The notes below the pieces were generated by a model, which ran no database searches, was not told the DNA's origin, and saw only the letters and a list, made by a program, of their open reading frames with translations. A program made the position numbers and the translations under genes. A stretch of 64,000 nucleotides of DNA from Streptomyces olivochromogenes (GTDB lineage Bacteria; Actinomycetota; Actinomycetes; Streptomycetales; Streptomycetaceae): positions 248,001-312,000 of the forward strand of contig NZ_KQ948459.1 in NCBI RefSeq assembly GCF_001514115.1. The letters are read 5' to 3'. Shown here piece by piece: positions 29,101 to 36,939 of the stretch (position 1 is the stretch's first letter; each line of letters begins with the position of its first letter).

Positions 29101-32100
29101 GACTACGGCCCCGCCTTCCGGGGGCTGGAGGAGGGCCGCCGTACGGACATGGCCGCCTTCGGCCGTCTGGCCCGCACGCCCGCCGCCGGTCATCTGCTGC
29201 ATCCCGCCGTCCTCGACGCGGCCTTCCACACGGCCGCCCTGCCGGGTGGCGCGCCCGAGGGCCGGGCGTTCGTGCCCGCGGCCGTCGGACAGCTGAGGTT
29301 CACCGGACTGCGCACGGCGCCCGTGTGGGCGACCTGCCGACTGCGTTCCGTGGACGGCGACACCGCGACCGTGGACCTGCGGCTGTGGGACGAGGACGAG
29401 CAACTGGTGCTGGAGGCGCGGGAGTTCGAACTGGCCGCACTGTCTCCGCTGGACGGCGCGCTCTTCGAGACCCGCTGGCAGCCGCGCCCGGCCGCGCAAC
29501 GACCGCTCGCCGAGGGCAGTTGGCTGATCCTGGCCGACGACACGGGCGTCGCGGCCGAACTGGAGGAGCGGCTCGGCTCGACCGTGCCGCGGGTGATCGC
29601 CCGCAGGGGCGAGTCGTTCGGCGTCGAGGGACCCCGCCGTTACGTGCTCGACCCCGCCGATCCGCGGCACCTGGCCCGCCTCCTGGACGAGGCCTTCCCC
29701 GACGGTCCGCCCGAGCGGGTGGTCCAGCTGTCCGCGCTCGACGCCCCGGCGATCACGGATGCCGGTACGGCCGAGGAGGCGGCCCGGCTGTGCTGCCTGA
29801 GCACGCTGCACCTGGTACGGGCGCTGGCGGACCGGCCGCGGGGCCGGGCCCCTCGCCTCTTCGTCGTCGCACGGGGCAGCCAGGCCGCCGGTGACAGCAC
29901 CCGGGTGACGCACCCTCAGCAGGCCCTCGCCTGGGGCTTCGGCCTCGCGGTGGCGCAGGAGTACCCGGAGCTGTCGGCCACTCTGATCGACCTGCCGCCC
30001 ACCGACGGTGTCGACGCCCTGTGGACACAACTGCGGCACGCGGACGACGAACGGCTCGTCGCGCTGCGGGAGTCGGGCCGACTGGTCCCGCGCCTGGCCC
30101 GCACCCGCCCCGACGACGGCGGCAACGGCGAGGTCACCGCCGACGGGGTGTACCTGATCACCGGAGGTCTCGGCGGCCTCGGCCGGGTCGTCGCCGAACG
30201 ACTGGTCCGCCGCGGCGCCCGCCGACTGGCCCTTTTGAGCCGCGGCGAGCCCGACGCGCACACCGCGCACTGGATCAGGGGTCTCGAAGAACACGGGACC
30301 ACCGTGCACCTCGCCCGCGCCGACGTGGCCGACCGCGAGGAACTGACCGCAGCCCTGGACGCCGTACGACGGGAAGCGGGGCCGATCGTCGGGGTCGTCC
30401 ACGCGGCCGGTGTCCTCGACGACGCGACGGTGGCGAACCTGACCGACGAGCGCGTCCTGCGCGTGCTCGCCCCCAAGGTCCTCGGCACCACGCTGCTCAC
30501 CGAACTGATCCCGGAGGCCGAGAGCCTCGTCCTGTTCGCCTCGGCGGCCGGTCTCCTCGGCTCCGCGGGACAGAGTTCCTACGCGGCGGCGAACGCCTTC
30601 CTCGACGCCTGGGCGCACCACCTCTCCCGCGCCGACCGCCGGGCGCTGAGCCTGGACTGGGGCGCCTGGGCGGGGGTGGGCATGGTCGCCGAGTCCGGCA
30701 CCCGGGCCGCCGAGGCCGGCCGGTCCGGGCTGCTCGCGTTCTCCCCGCAGGACGGTGGCGAACTCTTCGAACGGGTGCTGGCCACCTCCCGCCGCCAACT
30801 CGCCCCCCTCGCCCTGGACTGGGAGACCCTCGCGCACGACCCGGACGCGGCCCGCACCCGTCCGATCCTCGGCGACCTGATCACCGTACCGACCGGCGGT
30901 GACGGCGCGGACGACCTCGTCGCGAGGGTGTTCGCGGCGACGACGGAACGGGACCGCGCGGATCGCCTCGAAGTGTATGTACGGGCCCGGGTCGGCCAGG
31001 TCTCCGAAGGCACGGTGGACGTCTCCGTGACCACGGACCTGAAGGAACTCGGCCTGGACTCCCTCATGCTCGTCCGGCTGCGCAACGCCTTCGCCCGCGA
31101 ACTGGGCGCCGAACTCCCGGCAGCCACCGTGTTCTCCGCCTCCGACATCCGCGGCCTGGCCCGGGCGCTCGGCGAGGTACTGCCCGAACGGGACACGGCC
31201 GCGCAGCCCGGGGAACGGCGACCCGAGTCAGGGCTGCCCGAGGCCGCCGTCGAGGTGCCCGAGAGCGAACTGCGGCCCGCGACCCGCGATGTCGTACGAC
31301 TGCTGCGCAGCGCCCGGCCGGGCATGCCGGACGCGGCCCACGCCGTCGGCCTGGCCCTCCGGCTCACCACACCCACCACCCACGAGGCGCTCACCGGCAT
31401 CCTCACCCGTCTCGCCGGACGGCACGCCGCGCTGCGCACCGCGATCGTGACCGGTGCTGCCGGCGAACACGCGCGGCTGCTACGGGTGGACCGGGAGCTC
31501 GCACGGCCGGTACTGCGCTGGACGGACGTGCCCGGCGACGGCGAACTCGACGCGGCCGACCGGCTGCGGCGGCTGCTGGAAGCGCGGTTCGACCTGGCGA
31601 ACCCTCCGTTGTGGCGCTTCGAGCTGCTGGACGCCGGTGCCCAGGGCCAGGTCCTGGCGTTCGGCGCGCACCACGCGGTGAGCGATCTGCAGTCGCTGCT
31701 GCTCGTGGCGGGGGAACTCGACGCCGAACTGTCCGGCACCTCGCTCGCAGACGTCGTCACCAACCGGGACATCGATCTCCTGATCGAGGCGCAACAGACG
31801 GACGACACCCCCGGCGAGGGCGTGACCGCATGGCGCGAGGCCTTCCAGGGCAGCGACCGACTCGACCTGACGCTCGCCCGGCCCCGCCCGGCGACCCGTT
31901 CGTACCGGGCCGGCAGCGTGAGCGTGACGATCCCCGACGGGCTCATGGAACGGGTGTCGGCCGCCGCGAGCGGGCTCGCGATCACGCCCGCCGCCTTCTG
32001 CCTCGGCACCCTGACCGTGCTGCTGGCCAGGATGCGGCAGAAGGAACGTTTCGTGCTCGCCGTGCCCGTCGACACCCGCATCCACGCCGACGCATACGAC

Positions 32101-34257
32101 GCGGTGGGCTTCTTCGGAGTGCCGGTGCCGTTCCCGGCCGAGGCCGGGGAGGGCGAGCGGATCGAGCAGGTGCTGCGCCGCACCGACGGCCGCCTCGACC
32201 GGGTCCTCGCGAAGGGCGCCATGTTCTCGGACGTGCTGTCGACCCTCGCCCGACAGGGGCTGCACCGGGCGAACGCGCCCTTGGTGGAGGTGTACTTCAA
32301 CTACGTACGCTCCTCGGCGGGTCGCCTCGCCCACCTGGAGGTCCTCCCCGCCGGGACCGGGTACTCCGACCTCGACCTGATGATCACCATGACCCCCGAC
32401 GCGGGGCGGATCCGGCTCGACCACAACCTCGACATCCTGGACGCGGCGACCTCTGCCGAACTGGGGGAGGCGTTCCTGCGGCTGCTCGCGGAGGCGGCGG
32501 ACGATCCGACGGCGGCGGTCCGTTCGGCGGCGGGCACGGCGGAGGAGGCGACCCCGGCGGTCCGTACGACGCCGAGTGCGGTGGTCGAGGCGACTCCGGC
32601 GGTCCGTTCGGCGGCGGGCACGGCGGGGGAGGTGCCCGAGGCGGCGACCGAGGACACTCACCGCTCCCCGCGGCGGTCGCTCGCCCTCGCCGCCACCTTC
32701 GCCCTCGGGAATCTGCCCCTGCTGTGCGAGGCCGCGGTCGAGGAGGGCGCGCGGGACGGCGGCCTGACCGTCGCGGAAGCCCCGTACCACCAGGTGCTCG
32801 CCGCCCTGCGGGACCCCTCCGGCGTCTTCGCCGACCCCACCGCGGCGGTGGGCGTGGCGCTGCTGCGGGCGGCGGACCTGGAACGCTTCGGCCCGGTGGA
32901 CGACGTGCTGCTCGCCGAGTTGCGGACCGCGTTCCCGGCCGCGCTGCGCGCCCTGTCCGAACGGACGCGAAAGCCGCTGATCGTCGGCTTCCTGCCGTCC
33001 GCGCACGCGCGGGACCGCTTCGCGCGGTGGGAGCGCGAGATCGCCGACGAACTGGCCGAGGTGCCCGGCATCGCGGTGCTCCGCCCCGACGACTGGACCC
33101 GGTGCCACGCCGTCGAGGAACCCTTCGACGAGCGGACCGAGCGCATCGCCCACCTCCCCTTCACCCCGCGGTTCCAGGCGGCGGTGGCGCTGTGCCTCGC
33201 CGACGTCGTCCGTGCGGTACGGCGCCCCGCGCCCAAGGTGATCGCGGTGGACGGCGACGAGACGCTGTGGGGTGGAGTGGCCGGGGAGATCGGCCCGGAG
33301 GCCGTGGACCTGACCGGACCGCGTGCCCTGCTCGCCCGCCGGCTCCTTCAGTGGCGTGCGGCGGGCGCGCTGCTGGCACTGGTCAGCAACAACGACGAGG
33401 CCACGGTACGGGCCGTCCTGGACCGCCCGGACAGCTTGCTCAAGGCCGAACACTTCAGCGTGCTCTCCGCGACCTGGGGCCCGAAGTCCGGCCGGCTCGC
33501 CGAGGCGGCCCGGACGCTCGGCCTCGGCCCGGACAGCTTCCTGTTCCTCGACGACAACCCGGTCGAGATCGCGGGAGTGCGGTCCGCGCTGCCGGAGGTG
33601 CTGTCGGTGACGTGCCCGCCGTCGGCCGAACTGGGCGCATTCCTGGACAGGTTGTGGCCGCTCGTCCCGGCCGCGGCGACGGCCGAGGACGCGCTGCGGG
33701 CGCGATTCTACGAACAGGAGCGGGACCGGGACGCGGTGCGCGCGCAGGCCGGATTCGAGGAGTTCCTCGCTCAGCTGGAACTCGACGTCGACATCCGGGC
33801 CCTGTCCGGGGCCGATGTCGAGCGGGCCGAGCAACTCGTCCGCCGTACCAACCAGTTCACCCTGCGGGCCCGGTCCGCCGACGGGGGCGATCTCGGGCGG
33901 TGGCGGGAGCGCGGTGAGGTGTGGACGGCCGCGGCCCGCGACCGGTTCGGCGACTACGGCCAGATCGGGCTGCTCGCCCTTCGCGCGGACGGCGACCAAC
34001 TCGACGTACTGGCCTGGCTGATGAGCTGCCGGGCGCTCGGCCGGGGAGTCGAGGAACGGCTGTTGCGGTGGCTGGCCGACCGCGCCGACGAGCTGGGTTG
34101 CGTCAAGGTCCGACTGACGGCGGAGCGCACCCCGCGCAACGTACCGGCGCGGCGGCTGCTGGCCGCGCTCGGTGGCGGGGACCAGGACGACGAACGCCTG
34201 GAGACCGTGGTCACGCCGGAACACCTGCGGGCCTTCCGGTCCTGGCGGCAGGGGTGA
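20140..34257 (+). CDS. Type I polyketide synthase ACP-KS-AT-DH-KR-ACP-KS-AT-DH-KR-ACP-C-FkbH (4,705 aa)
   Basis: Domains by residue: ACP (Ser58); KS1 (about 118-545; Cys288, His423, His463); AT1 (about 698-1000; GHSQGE Ser791, YASH 891-894, the methylmalonyl signature); DH1 (His1096, Asp1262; Pro of HxxxGxxxxP is Ser1105); KR1 (NADPH motif 1568-1575, Ser1697, Tyr1710, Asp1655 of a B-type LxD); ACP (Ser1873); KS2 (Cys2110, His2245, His2285); AT2 (Ser2560, FASH 2660-2663, specificity unclear); DH2 (His2861, Asp3026, motif intact); KR2 (Tyr3481, LDD 3426-3428); ACP (Ser3641); condensation domain (about 3708-4120; His3844, His3845, Asp3849); FkbH (about 4175-4705; Asp4371, Asp4373, DDNP 4471-4474). 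There is no ER or TE. The start is ATG 20140 after GAGGA. It should extend a FAAL-loaded fatty acid twice to a dienoyl chain. Confidence 0.95.
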   Translation: MPASESPKQFPEISLTTSEDVTSEDVRAWLTSAVAEAAGLDPLAVDPERPIAEFGLGSRQLVTLAAELSGRIGRAVEPSLVFEHPTVAALAAAVLGERPVGETPVGVAAPAEVPVRGDEDIAVISMGCRYPSGADDPEALWRLLASGEDAITEVPAGRWDTRGLYDPDPEAPGKAYTLRGGFLSDIDRFDAHFFGISPREAAAMDPQQRLLLGTAWETIERAGIVPDTLNGSSTGVYIGLYDSGYQASAALGRLDGHVGTGSASSVASGRIAYTLGLQGPAVTVDTACSSSLVALHLAARALASGECDLALAGGATLLVTPRGHVEFSRLRGLSPTGRCSPFSTDADGVVWAEGCGLVLLKRLADARRDGDRVLAVVKGSAINQDGRSQGLSAPSGPAQERVVRAALDAAGLRPDDLDHVEAHGTGTRLGDPIEGRALAAVFGPGRPADRPLGVGSLKSQIGHTQAAAGIGGVIKTVLALGHELLPASLHADTPTEHVDWAGGGLRVHRAARAWPRGGDRVRRAGVSAFGISGTNAHVVLEEAPRDLVRPATGTPPAELPGVTLFPLSARTLPALRGQAARLLEALDEQPRPALPDVAATLAHHRTHFEHRAVVRAADRDGLLTALRALAEGRTDSGTDTGTDTDSGTDTGTDTGTGTRTDTGTGTRTDTGARTGTGTGTSIGTDTVVGPQQAVPTGKLAFVFPGQGSQWAGMARDLLDREPVFADELDRCDAALRPFTSWSVAAVLRGAEGAPPLDRVDVVQPVLFAVMVSLAAVWRARGVRPDAVVGHSQGEVAAACVAGALSLNDAAAVVALRSQALTGLSGTGTMAVVALPHTEVEDRLADLDGRVCVAAVNSGRSTVIAGDVEPLETLLADLDREQVFARRLDVDYASHSPRVEPVRATVLDELDGVTTCPTSVAWYSTVTGEPVTEELEADYWYTNLREPVRFAPTVERMAADGYRCFVELGPHPSLVTALHTVAEDCGHENLVAVGSLRRDEDGPACLDRAAAELHVHGRRIDWRRLVPDTDTAPADLPTYAWDPRRHWIEPESTTGASGLFDRAAHPLLGIQLQSPDETRWTFRGEWSKDTADWLSDHTVFGRTVVSGTTLMELCRAALAVARPDDPADLTDLLLLSPLTLPDSGTVEVSVEVVTAGPVPEITVHSRPRTQEATGWTLHATASASAPAAPTADRPPVWPEAAGPAWTLETYERLTELGLGYGPAFQGVRSAVTTGDGELLARLSLPPTARDTADPYPLHPALLDAALHVAAGLDASGGRVLLPVAVGRCVLPPGGARDLTAVVRRTGGSGTDLTLDVTLWDTDGFPAGRLEGVRLRAADPADLKGASENARHLYEVVWTAVPEQPAETSGTEWAVLGDHSDPGVAGALRGVAAAGTHVRSVTGGADVSGTGGVDVLVRFWPRPATDAEPAAAAQELAAAALAELRTLIALPQDAAPARTVWVTRGAVGAVDEDTVPGLAQSVLWGLARSARAEHPELGLTLLDLDDSDPADALLTAAAHAEEPELAFRGGTLLAPRLVRARSRDATGTPVVLDLVGRSALVPTDGTVLITGGLGAVGRHIARLLAEHGVPRLLLTSRQGPDDPRAAEVAAELAALGAEVEVAACDIGDAAAVAGLLGRIGEESPLRGVVHCAGVLADGVVAELTPERLAQVLRPKVDGAAHLHRLTADARLDLFLLVSSAAGVVGNAGQGNYAAANVFLDQLAHHRRALGLPGLSLSFGAWAGEGLAAAHADLDRMARLGHRALTPDQGRELVELALRQGAPHLVAWALDLPRLRETVTSTGGGTAAVWRSLLPAPRTGRGGGEALADRLARLPEAERAERVLALVREEISRALGLRSSESVRPDQPLRELGMDSVTAVELRNRIGARIGAKLPATLLFDHPTAARLAAHLLSTALAAGDRTTPTTRPTRPARATAPASDEPVALVAMACRLPGGVSDPEGLWNLVAEGRDAVGPFPAERWDVAALYDPDPDAVGKSYAREGGFLNDDDLASFDAGFFGITPKEAAAMDPQQRLLMETAWEALERAGIVPAELAGSTTGVYVGMFGSDYLAGSRLDQLDGYVGTGSALSVASGRLAYTLGLGGPALTVDTACSSSLVALHLAAQALRSGECDLALAGGVTVMVTPGTFVEFSRLRGLSPTGRCRSFSDDADGAIWAEGAGMVVLKRLSDARRDGDEVLAVLRGTAVNQDGRSQGLSAPNGPAQEQVIRRALELSGLEPADIDYVEAHGTGTTLGDPIEANALAEVFGDSRPQDHPLYLGSLKSNIGHAQAASGVIGLVKVVQSLRHRTLPRTLHADTPSRHVDWENSGLRLVRDTAAWPSAPGRTRRAGVSAFGISGTNAHVIVEEAPPVEKADGKDEVPPGKRLFVLSGRSEAALRGQAARLADHLTEKAGEDIALLDVAHTLARHRSHFERRAALVAGDRDELLGRLDALASGRAPLAAPRDDGTGKVAFVFAGHGGQWPGMGVELMAGSEAFREELVRIDEAVRRRVGWSVLNALRAPEEFAPLGRTEFLQPVLFAVNASLAAAWRALGVRPDAVVGHSLGEIAAAYSVGALTLDEAVSVVTGRGQAVVPLVGKGGMLSLELPPARVEELLAPFAGRLFVAAVNSARSTAVSGAADALAELRDRLDERGIAARPLTTPFASHTPLMDPLRAELLDRFSGVRGARTPTPLYSAVLAEPVPGDRLDADHWYANLREPVRFADTIRRMLDDGYRYFVELSPHPSLTSSIEAVAAEAGIDAVGIGSLRRQSDGHDVLLRGLGELYTAGHTPDWPLLFPQGRRVGLPTYAFARERHWLAPAPATASAGGSPLLGTHLEASDEPDRHLFQADVDLDDSRFAYLTDHRVTGEVWLPGAAFLDMALEAASALRGAGEVRLADVRFVQPLPLDVDRPVRLQLVLRPADDGFRDFTIASTSAAGHGAPWQRHVSGRLAVTAETAADDEERLDAVRERCDEQIDLPAVYAGLAALGIDYGPAFRGLEEGRRTDMAAFGRLARTPAAGHLLHPAVLDAAFHTAALPGGAPEGRAFVPAAVGQLRFTGLRTAPVWATCRLRSVDGDTATVDLRLWDEDEQLVLEAREFELAALSPLDGALFETRWQPRPAAQRPLAEGSWLILADDTGVAAELEERLGSTVPRVIARRGESFGVEGPRRYVLDPADPRHLARLLDEAFPDGPPERVVQLSALDAPAITDAGTAEEAARLCCLSTLHLVRALADRPRGRAPRLFVVARGSQAAGDSTRVTHPQQALAWGFGLAVAQEYPELSATLIDLPPTDGVDALWTQLRHADDERLVALRESGRLVPRLARTRPDDGGNGEVTADGVYLITGGLGGLGRVVAERLVRRGARRLALLSRGEPDAHTAHWIRGLEEHGTTVHLARADVADREELTAALDAVRREAGPIVGVVHAAGVLDDATVANLTDERVLRVLAPKVLGTTLLTELIPEAESLVLFASAAGLLGSAGQSSYAAANAFLDAWAHHLSRADRRALSLDWGAWAGVGMVAESGTRAAEAGRSGLLAFSPQDGGELFERVLATSRRQLAPLALDWETLAHDPDAARTRPILGDLITVPTGGDGADDLVARVFAATTERDRADRLEVYVRARVGQVSEGTVDVSVTTDLKELGLDSLMLVRLRNAFARELGAELPAATVFSASDIRGLARALGEVLPERDTAAQPGERRPESGLPEAAVEVPESELRPATRDVVRLLRSARPGMPDAAHAVGLALRLTTPTTHEALTGILTRLAGRHAALRTAIVTGAAGEHARLLRVDRELARPVLRWTDVPGDGELDAADRLRRLLEARFDLANPPLWRFELLDAGAQGQVLAFGAHHAVSDLQSLLLVAGELDAELSGTSLADVVTNRDIDLLIEAQQTDDTPGEGVTAWREAFQGSDRLDLTLARPRPATRSYRAGSVSVTIPDGLMERVSAAASGLAITPAAFCLGTLTVLLARMRQKERFVLAVPVDTRIHADAYDAVGFFGVPVPFPAEAGEGERIEQVLRRTDGRLDRVLAKGAMFSDVLSTLARQGLHRANAPLVEVYFNYVRSSAGRLAHLEVLPAGTGYSDLDLMITMTPDAGRIRLDHNLDILDAATSAELGEAFLRLLAEAADDPTAAVRSAAGTAEEATPAVRTTPSAVVEATPAVRSAAGTAGEVPEAATEDTHRSPRRSLALAATFALGNLPLLCEAAVEEGARDGGLTVAEAPYHQVLAALRDPSGVFADPTAAVGVALLRAADLERFGPVDDVLLAELRTAFPAALRALSERTRKPLIVGFLPSAHARDRFARWEREIADELAEVPGIAVLRPDDWTRCHAVEEPFDERTERIAHLPFTPRFQAAVALCLADVVRAVRRPAPKVIAVDGDETLWGGVAGEIGPEAVDLTGPRALLARRLLQWRAAGALLALVSNNDEATVRAVLDRPDSLLKAEHFSVLSATWGPKSGRLAEAARTLGLGPDSFLFLDDNPVEIAGVRSALPEVLSVTCPPSAELGAFLDRLWPLVPAAATAEDALRARFYEQERDRDAVRAQAGFEEFLAQLELDVDIRALSGADVERAEQLVRRTNQFTLRARSADGGDLGRWRERGEVWTAAARDRFGDYGQIGLLALRADGDQLDVLAWLMSCRALGRGVEERLLRWLADRADELGCVKVRLTAERTPRNVPARRLLAALGGGDQDDERLETVVTPEHLRAFRSWRQG
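22037..22200 (+). repeat. Low-complexity Thr/Gly/Asp repeat in the KS1-AT1 linker
   Basis: About 55 codons of near-repeats of GGCACCGACACC encode alternating GTDT/GTGT/GTRT units (residues about 633-687). It lies between the KS1 post-domain and AT1, where modular synthases normally have a structured linker. It is in frame and probably a flexible insert that grew by slippage. Confidence 0.75.
32517..32625 (+). repeat. Duplicated Ala/Thr/Val linker between C and FkbH domains
   Basis: A segment encoding AVRSAAGTA occurs at about 32515-32541 and again at about 32597-32623, with a related copy (PAVRTTPSAVV) between them. It joins the condensation domain to the FkbH domain and looks like a disordered tether made by short duplication. 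Confidence 0.6.
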
Positions 34258-34282
34258 ACCGGCGGCGCCGACGGGTGAAAGC

Positions 34283-34312
34283 GGTGGCAGCGGTGGCAGC
34301 GGTGGCAGTGCG
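34283..34312 (+). repeat. Short GGTGGCAGC tandem repeat in the gap before the reductase gene
   Basis: Three tandem copies of a GGTGGCAGC-like unit lie in the 87-bp gap between the synthase stop and the reductase start. No function is evident. Confidence 0.55.
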
Positions 34313-34344
34313 CGAAAGGACAAGTCACGGGGTGAAGGGCTCTC

Positions 34345-36939
34345 ATGCGTGAGGTGAACGAGGACGTGTCGGTGTACGCCGGACAGCGGGCGACGGCCGA
34401 GGCGATCGAGCGGGGTGGCGGCGGCGGGCTGAGCGTGGATGCCCTGCTGGCGAAGGTGAGGACGGCCGCGGCGCCCACGCCGGCCGGTACCGACGTGGCC
34501 GCTGCGGCGGCAGCGGTTCCGGACGTGGAGGGTCCGGTTCCGGACGTGGTTCCGGACGTGGAGGGTCCGGCGGCAGCGGTCCCGGATGTGGAGGGTCCGG
34601 CGGCAGTGGTCCCGGACGTGGAGAGTCCGGCGGCAGTGGTCCCGGACGTGGAGGCTCTGGCGGCCGCCATCGCCGCCGTGGCGGGCCGTCACCTGCCCGA
34701 GGGGCACCTGTCGCCCGACGCCGACTTCTTCGACGCCGGGGGCACCTCGGTGGGCGCCGTGGAACTCGTCGCGGCGCTGGAGGACGAGCTGGGCATGGAG
34801 ATCGCCCTCGACGACGTCTTCGCCGACGCCCGCCCGACCAGCCTCGCCCACCGATGGCTGTCCACCAGTCACACCACGGCCGCCCTCTCGGCCCCGGCCG
34901 CACCGGAAGCGCCGACGCCCGGGACGACTTGGGCCCCGGACACGGCAGGTACAGCCACGTCCGGGGGGACCTCGGCCCCGGTCACGGTGGGAAGTCCGCT
35001 TCCGCCGTCCGCCGCGGGCACCCGTCCGGCGCCCGCACCCGGCATCCTCCCCGTCCCGGCCCCCCGCACCGCCCCCGCGGTGGCCGTCACCCCCACCCCG
35101 TACTCCACGGCCCGTCCCGAGGACCTCGACCAGATCCTGGCCGACCTGGCGCTCGCCGACCGACTGCCCTGGACCGGCGACCCCGAGCCGCTGCCGCCCC
35201 GTCGGATCCTGCTGACCGGCGCCACCGGCTTCCTCGGCAGCCATATGCTCCTCGACCTGCTGCGGCACAGCGACGCCCACGTCTACTGCCTGGTCCGCGC
35301 CGCCGACGAGGAGGCGGCCCTCGGGCGGCTCGGTGAGGCGCTCAAGAAGTACGAGCTGCCCTGGTCGTCGGAGGTCCGCCGCCGGGTGACCGTGCTCCCC
35401 GGCGACATCCGGCGCCCGCACCTCGGCCTGTCCGACGAACTGTGGACCACGCTCACGCACGAGCTGGACAGCGTCGTCGGCGTGGCGGCGGCCGTGGACT
35501 TCCTGCGCGGCTACCAGTCGCTGCGGCAGAGCAACGTCATCGGCACGCTGACCCTCGCCGAGCTCGCGGCGACCGGCCGGCCGAAGCCGCTGCACCACAT
35601 CTCCTCCATCGCGGTCTTCAACGAGGTCGGCATCACCGCGATGGGCGAGGACGACCCACTCGCCCACGTCGACCGCCTCGTCGCGGGCTACGACCAGACG
35701 AAGTGGGCGGCGGAGGTCGCCCTGCGACGCGCCCGCGACCACGGCCTGATCGTCACGGCCCTGCGCCCCGGCGGCATCGGCGGCCACACCAGGACCGGCG
35801 CCTACAACCCGCAGGACCTCAGCAGCGGTCTCCTCTCGGCCTTCGGCCGCTTCCGTACGGTCCCGGCCTTCAACCACCTGAACGCGGCACCGGTGGACTG
35901 GGTGAGCCGGGTCGCGGTCGGCGTCGTCTGCGAACCCGACGCGTGGGGCTACGACTACAACCTGACCGGCGTACCCAACACCCTCGACGACGTCGTACGG
36001 GACATGGCGCTCGGCGGGATGCACGTACGCGTACAGGACTGGGACGAGTGGCGGACCCATGCCCTGGCCCGGCTGGAAGCCGAGCCGGTGCCCGAACTGG
36101 CCTTCCTCAACAGGGTGTTGCAGAGTCCCACCGCCCTCAAACTGTGCGAGGCGACCCTGAAGGGCCCGGCGGCCACCGCCGAGCGCACCGCCGCGCTCGT
36201 CGAGGCGCTCGGGTTGCGGCCCGCCGCCCGCTACGACGCCCAGGCCCAGCTGAGGACGTTCGAGCGGCTCGCCCAGGACGGGTTGGCCCGGCTGCCGCAC
36301 AAGGACGACCAGCCCTACCTGTGGTTCTCCGAGACGACCGAGGGAGGTGTCGGCCCGGTCGGAGCCCCCGCCGACACGCCCTGCTCGATGGCGCTCACCC
36401 TCTCCCTCGCGAGCATGTACCAACTGGTGAAGGAGCGCCGGGTTGACGTCACCGGTGAGTTGACGTGCGCGGCGGTGCATCCCGAACCGCTGGTCGTCGA
36501 GCACGGCGACGTCTGGATCCGGCCCGAGGAGGGCATCCCGCAGCGGCACGGTATGCGCCACCGGCTCCTCAGCTACCGGCTGGCGTTGCGTGACGCGGAA
36601 GGCGGCCGCTGGTGGCTGGAGGGCCACAAGTACGCCCGGGCCCGTCGTGACGTGTGGCGCCAGACCCGGGCGCTCACCGTCGAGATCGGCCGCGAGGGCG
36701 CACCGGCGGCCCTGGCGGGCGAGCTCGTCGTACCCGCCGACACCTATCTGCGCGACCAGGTCGACGGCATCAAGGTCGACCCGCGCCTGACCAGCCAGGA
36801 GAAGCGGGCCGCCAAGCTGACCTGGCTCGCCTGGTTCGGCCTGGAGATGGGCCGCGGTCTGCTCGGCCCCTTCGCCCGGGCCGCCGCCGACCTCCTCGAC
36901 CTGCGCCGCACCACGACCCCCTCGGAGCACCACCGATGA
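34345..36939 (+). CDS. Carrier-protein/thioester-reductase fusion with extra C-terminal domain
   Basis: The 864 residues start with a short helical head and a repeat linker, then a carrier domain (about 107-175) with the phosphopantetheine Ser135 in FFDAGGTSVGAVEL. A Pro/Ala linker follows, then an NAD(P)H-dependent thioester-reductase domain (about 285-650) with TGATGFLG at 291-298 and the YDQTK active-site pair Tyr449/Lys453. The last about 200 residues (from about 660; MALTLSLASMYQLVK, LSYRLALRDAEGGRWWLEGH) resemble the middle region of GMC-oxidoreductase/hydrolase fusions. The carrier would hold the glyceryl unit set by FkbH, and the reductase would release product as aldehyde or alcohol. 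ATG 34345 follows GGTGAAGG. Its stop overlaps the next start (ATGA). Confidence 0.9.
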   Translation: MREVNEDVSVYAGQRATAEAIERGGGGGLSVDALLAKVRTAAAPTPAGTDVAAAAAAVPDVEGPVPDVVPDVEGPAAAVPDVEGPAAVVPDVESPAAVVPDVEALAAAIAAVAGRHLPEGHLSPDADFFDAGGTSVGAVELVAALEDELGMEIALDDVFADARPTSLAHRWLSTSHTTAALSAPAAPEAPTPGTTWAPDTAGTATSGGTSAPVTVGSPLPPSAAGTRPAPAPGILPVPAPRTAPAVAVTPTPYSTARPEDLDQILADLALADRLPWTGDPEPLPPRRILLTGATGFLGSHMLLDLLRHSDAHVYCLVRAADEEAALGRLGEALKKYELPWSSEVRRRVTVLPGDIRRPHLGLSDELWTTLTHELDSVVGVAAAVDFLRGYQSLRQSNVIGTLTLAELAATGRPKPLHHISSIAVFNEVGITAMGEDDPLAHVDRLVAGYDQTKWAAEVALRRARDHGLIVTALRPGGIGGHTRTGAYNPQDLSSGLLSAFGRFRTVPAFNHLNAAPVDWVSRVAVGVVCEPDAWGYDYNLTGVPNTLDDVVRDMALGGMHVRVQDWDEWRTHALARLEAEPVPELAFLNRVLQSPTALKLCEATLKGPAATAERTAALVEALGLRPAARYDAQAQLRTFERLAQDGLARLPHKDDQPYLWFSETTEGGVGPVGAPADTPCSMALTLSLASMYQLVKERRVDVTGELTCAAVHPEPLVVEHGDVWIRPEEGIPQRHGMRHRLLSYRLALRDAEGGRWWLEGHKYARARRDVWRQTRALTVEIGREGAPAALAGELVVPADTYLRDQVDGIKVDPRLTSQEKRAAKLTWLAWFGLEMGRGLLGPFARAAADLLDLRRTTTPSEHHR
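34510..34662 (+). repeat. Five imperfect 10-residue repeats (VPDVEGPAAA) before the carrier domain
   Basis: About 30-bp units encoding VPDVEGPAA(A/V) are repeated in tandem (residues about 56-105), with one shortened unit. They form a Pro/Val/Glu-rich spacer just before the carrier domain, perhaps a docking arm or tether towards the synthase C-terminus. Confidence 0.75.

Noticed and set aside
31480..36933. 1,800-codon minus-strand open frame opposite the synthase and reductase
   Set aside because: It spans the real plus-strand genes and their intergenic gap and shows no recognisable domain; it is a shadow frame.
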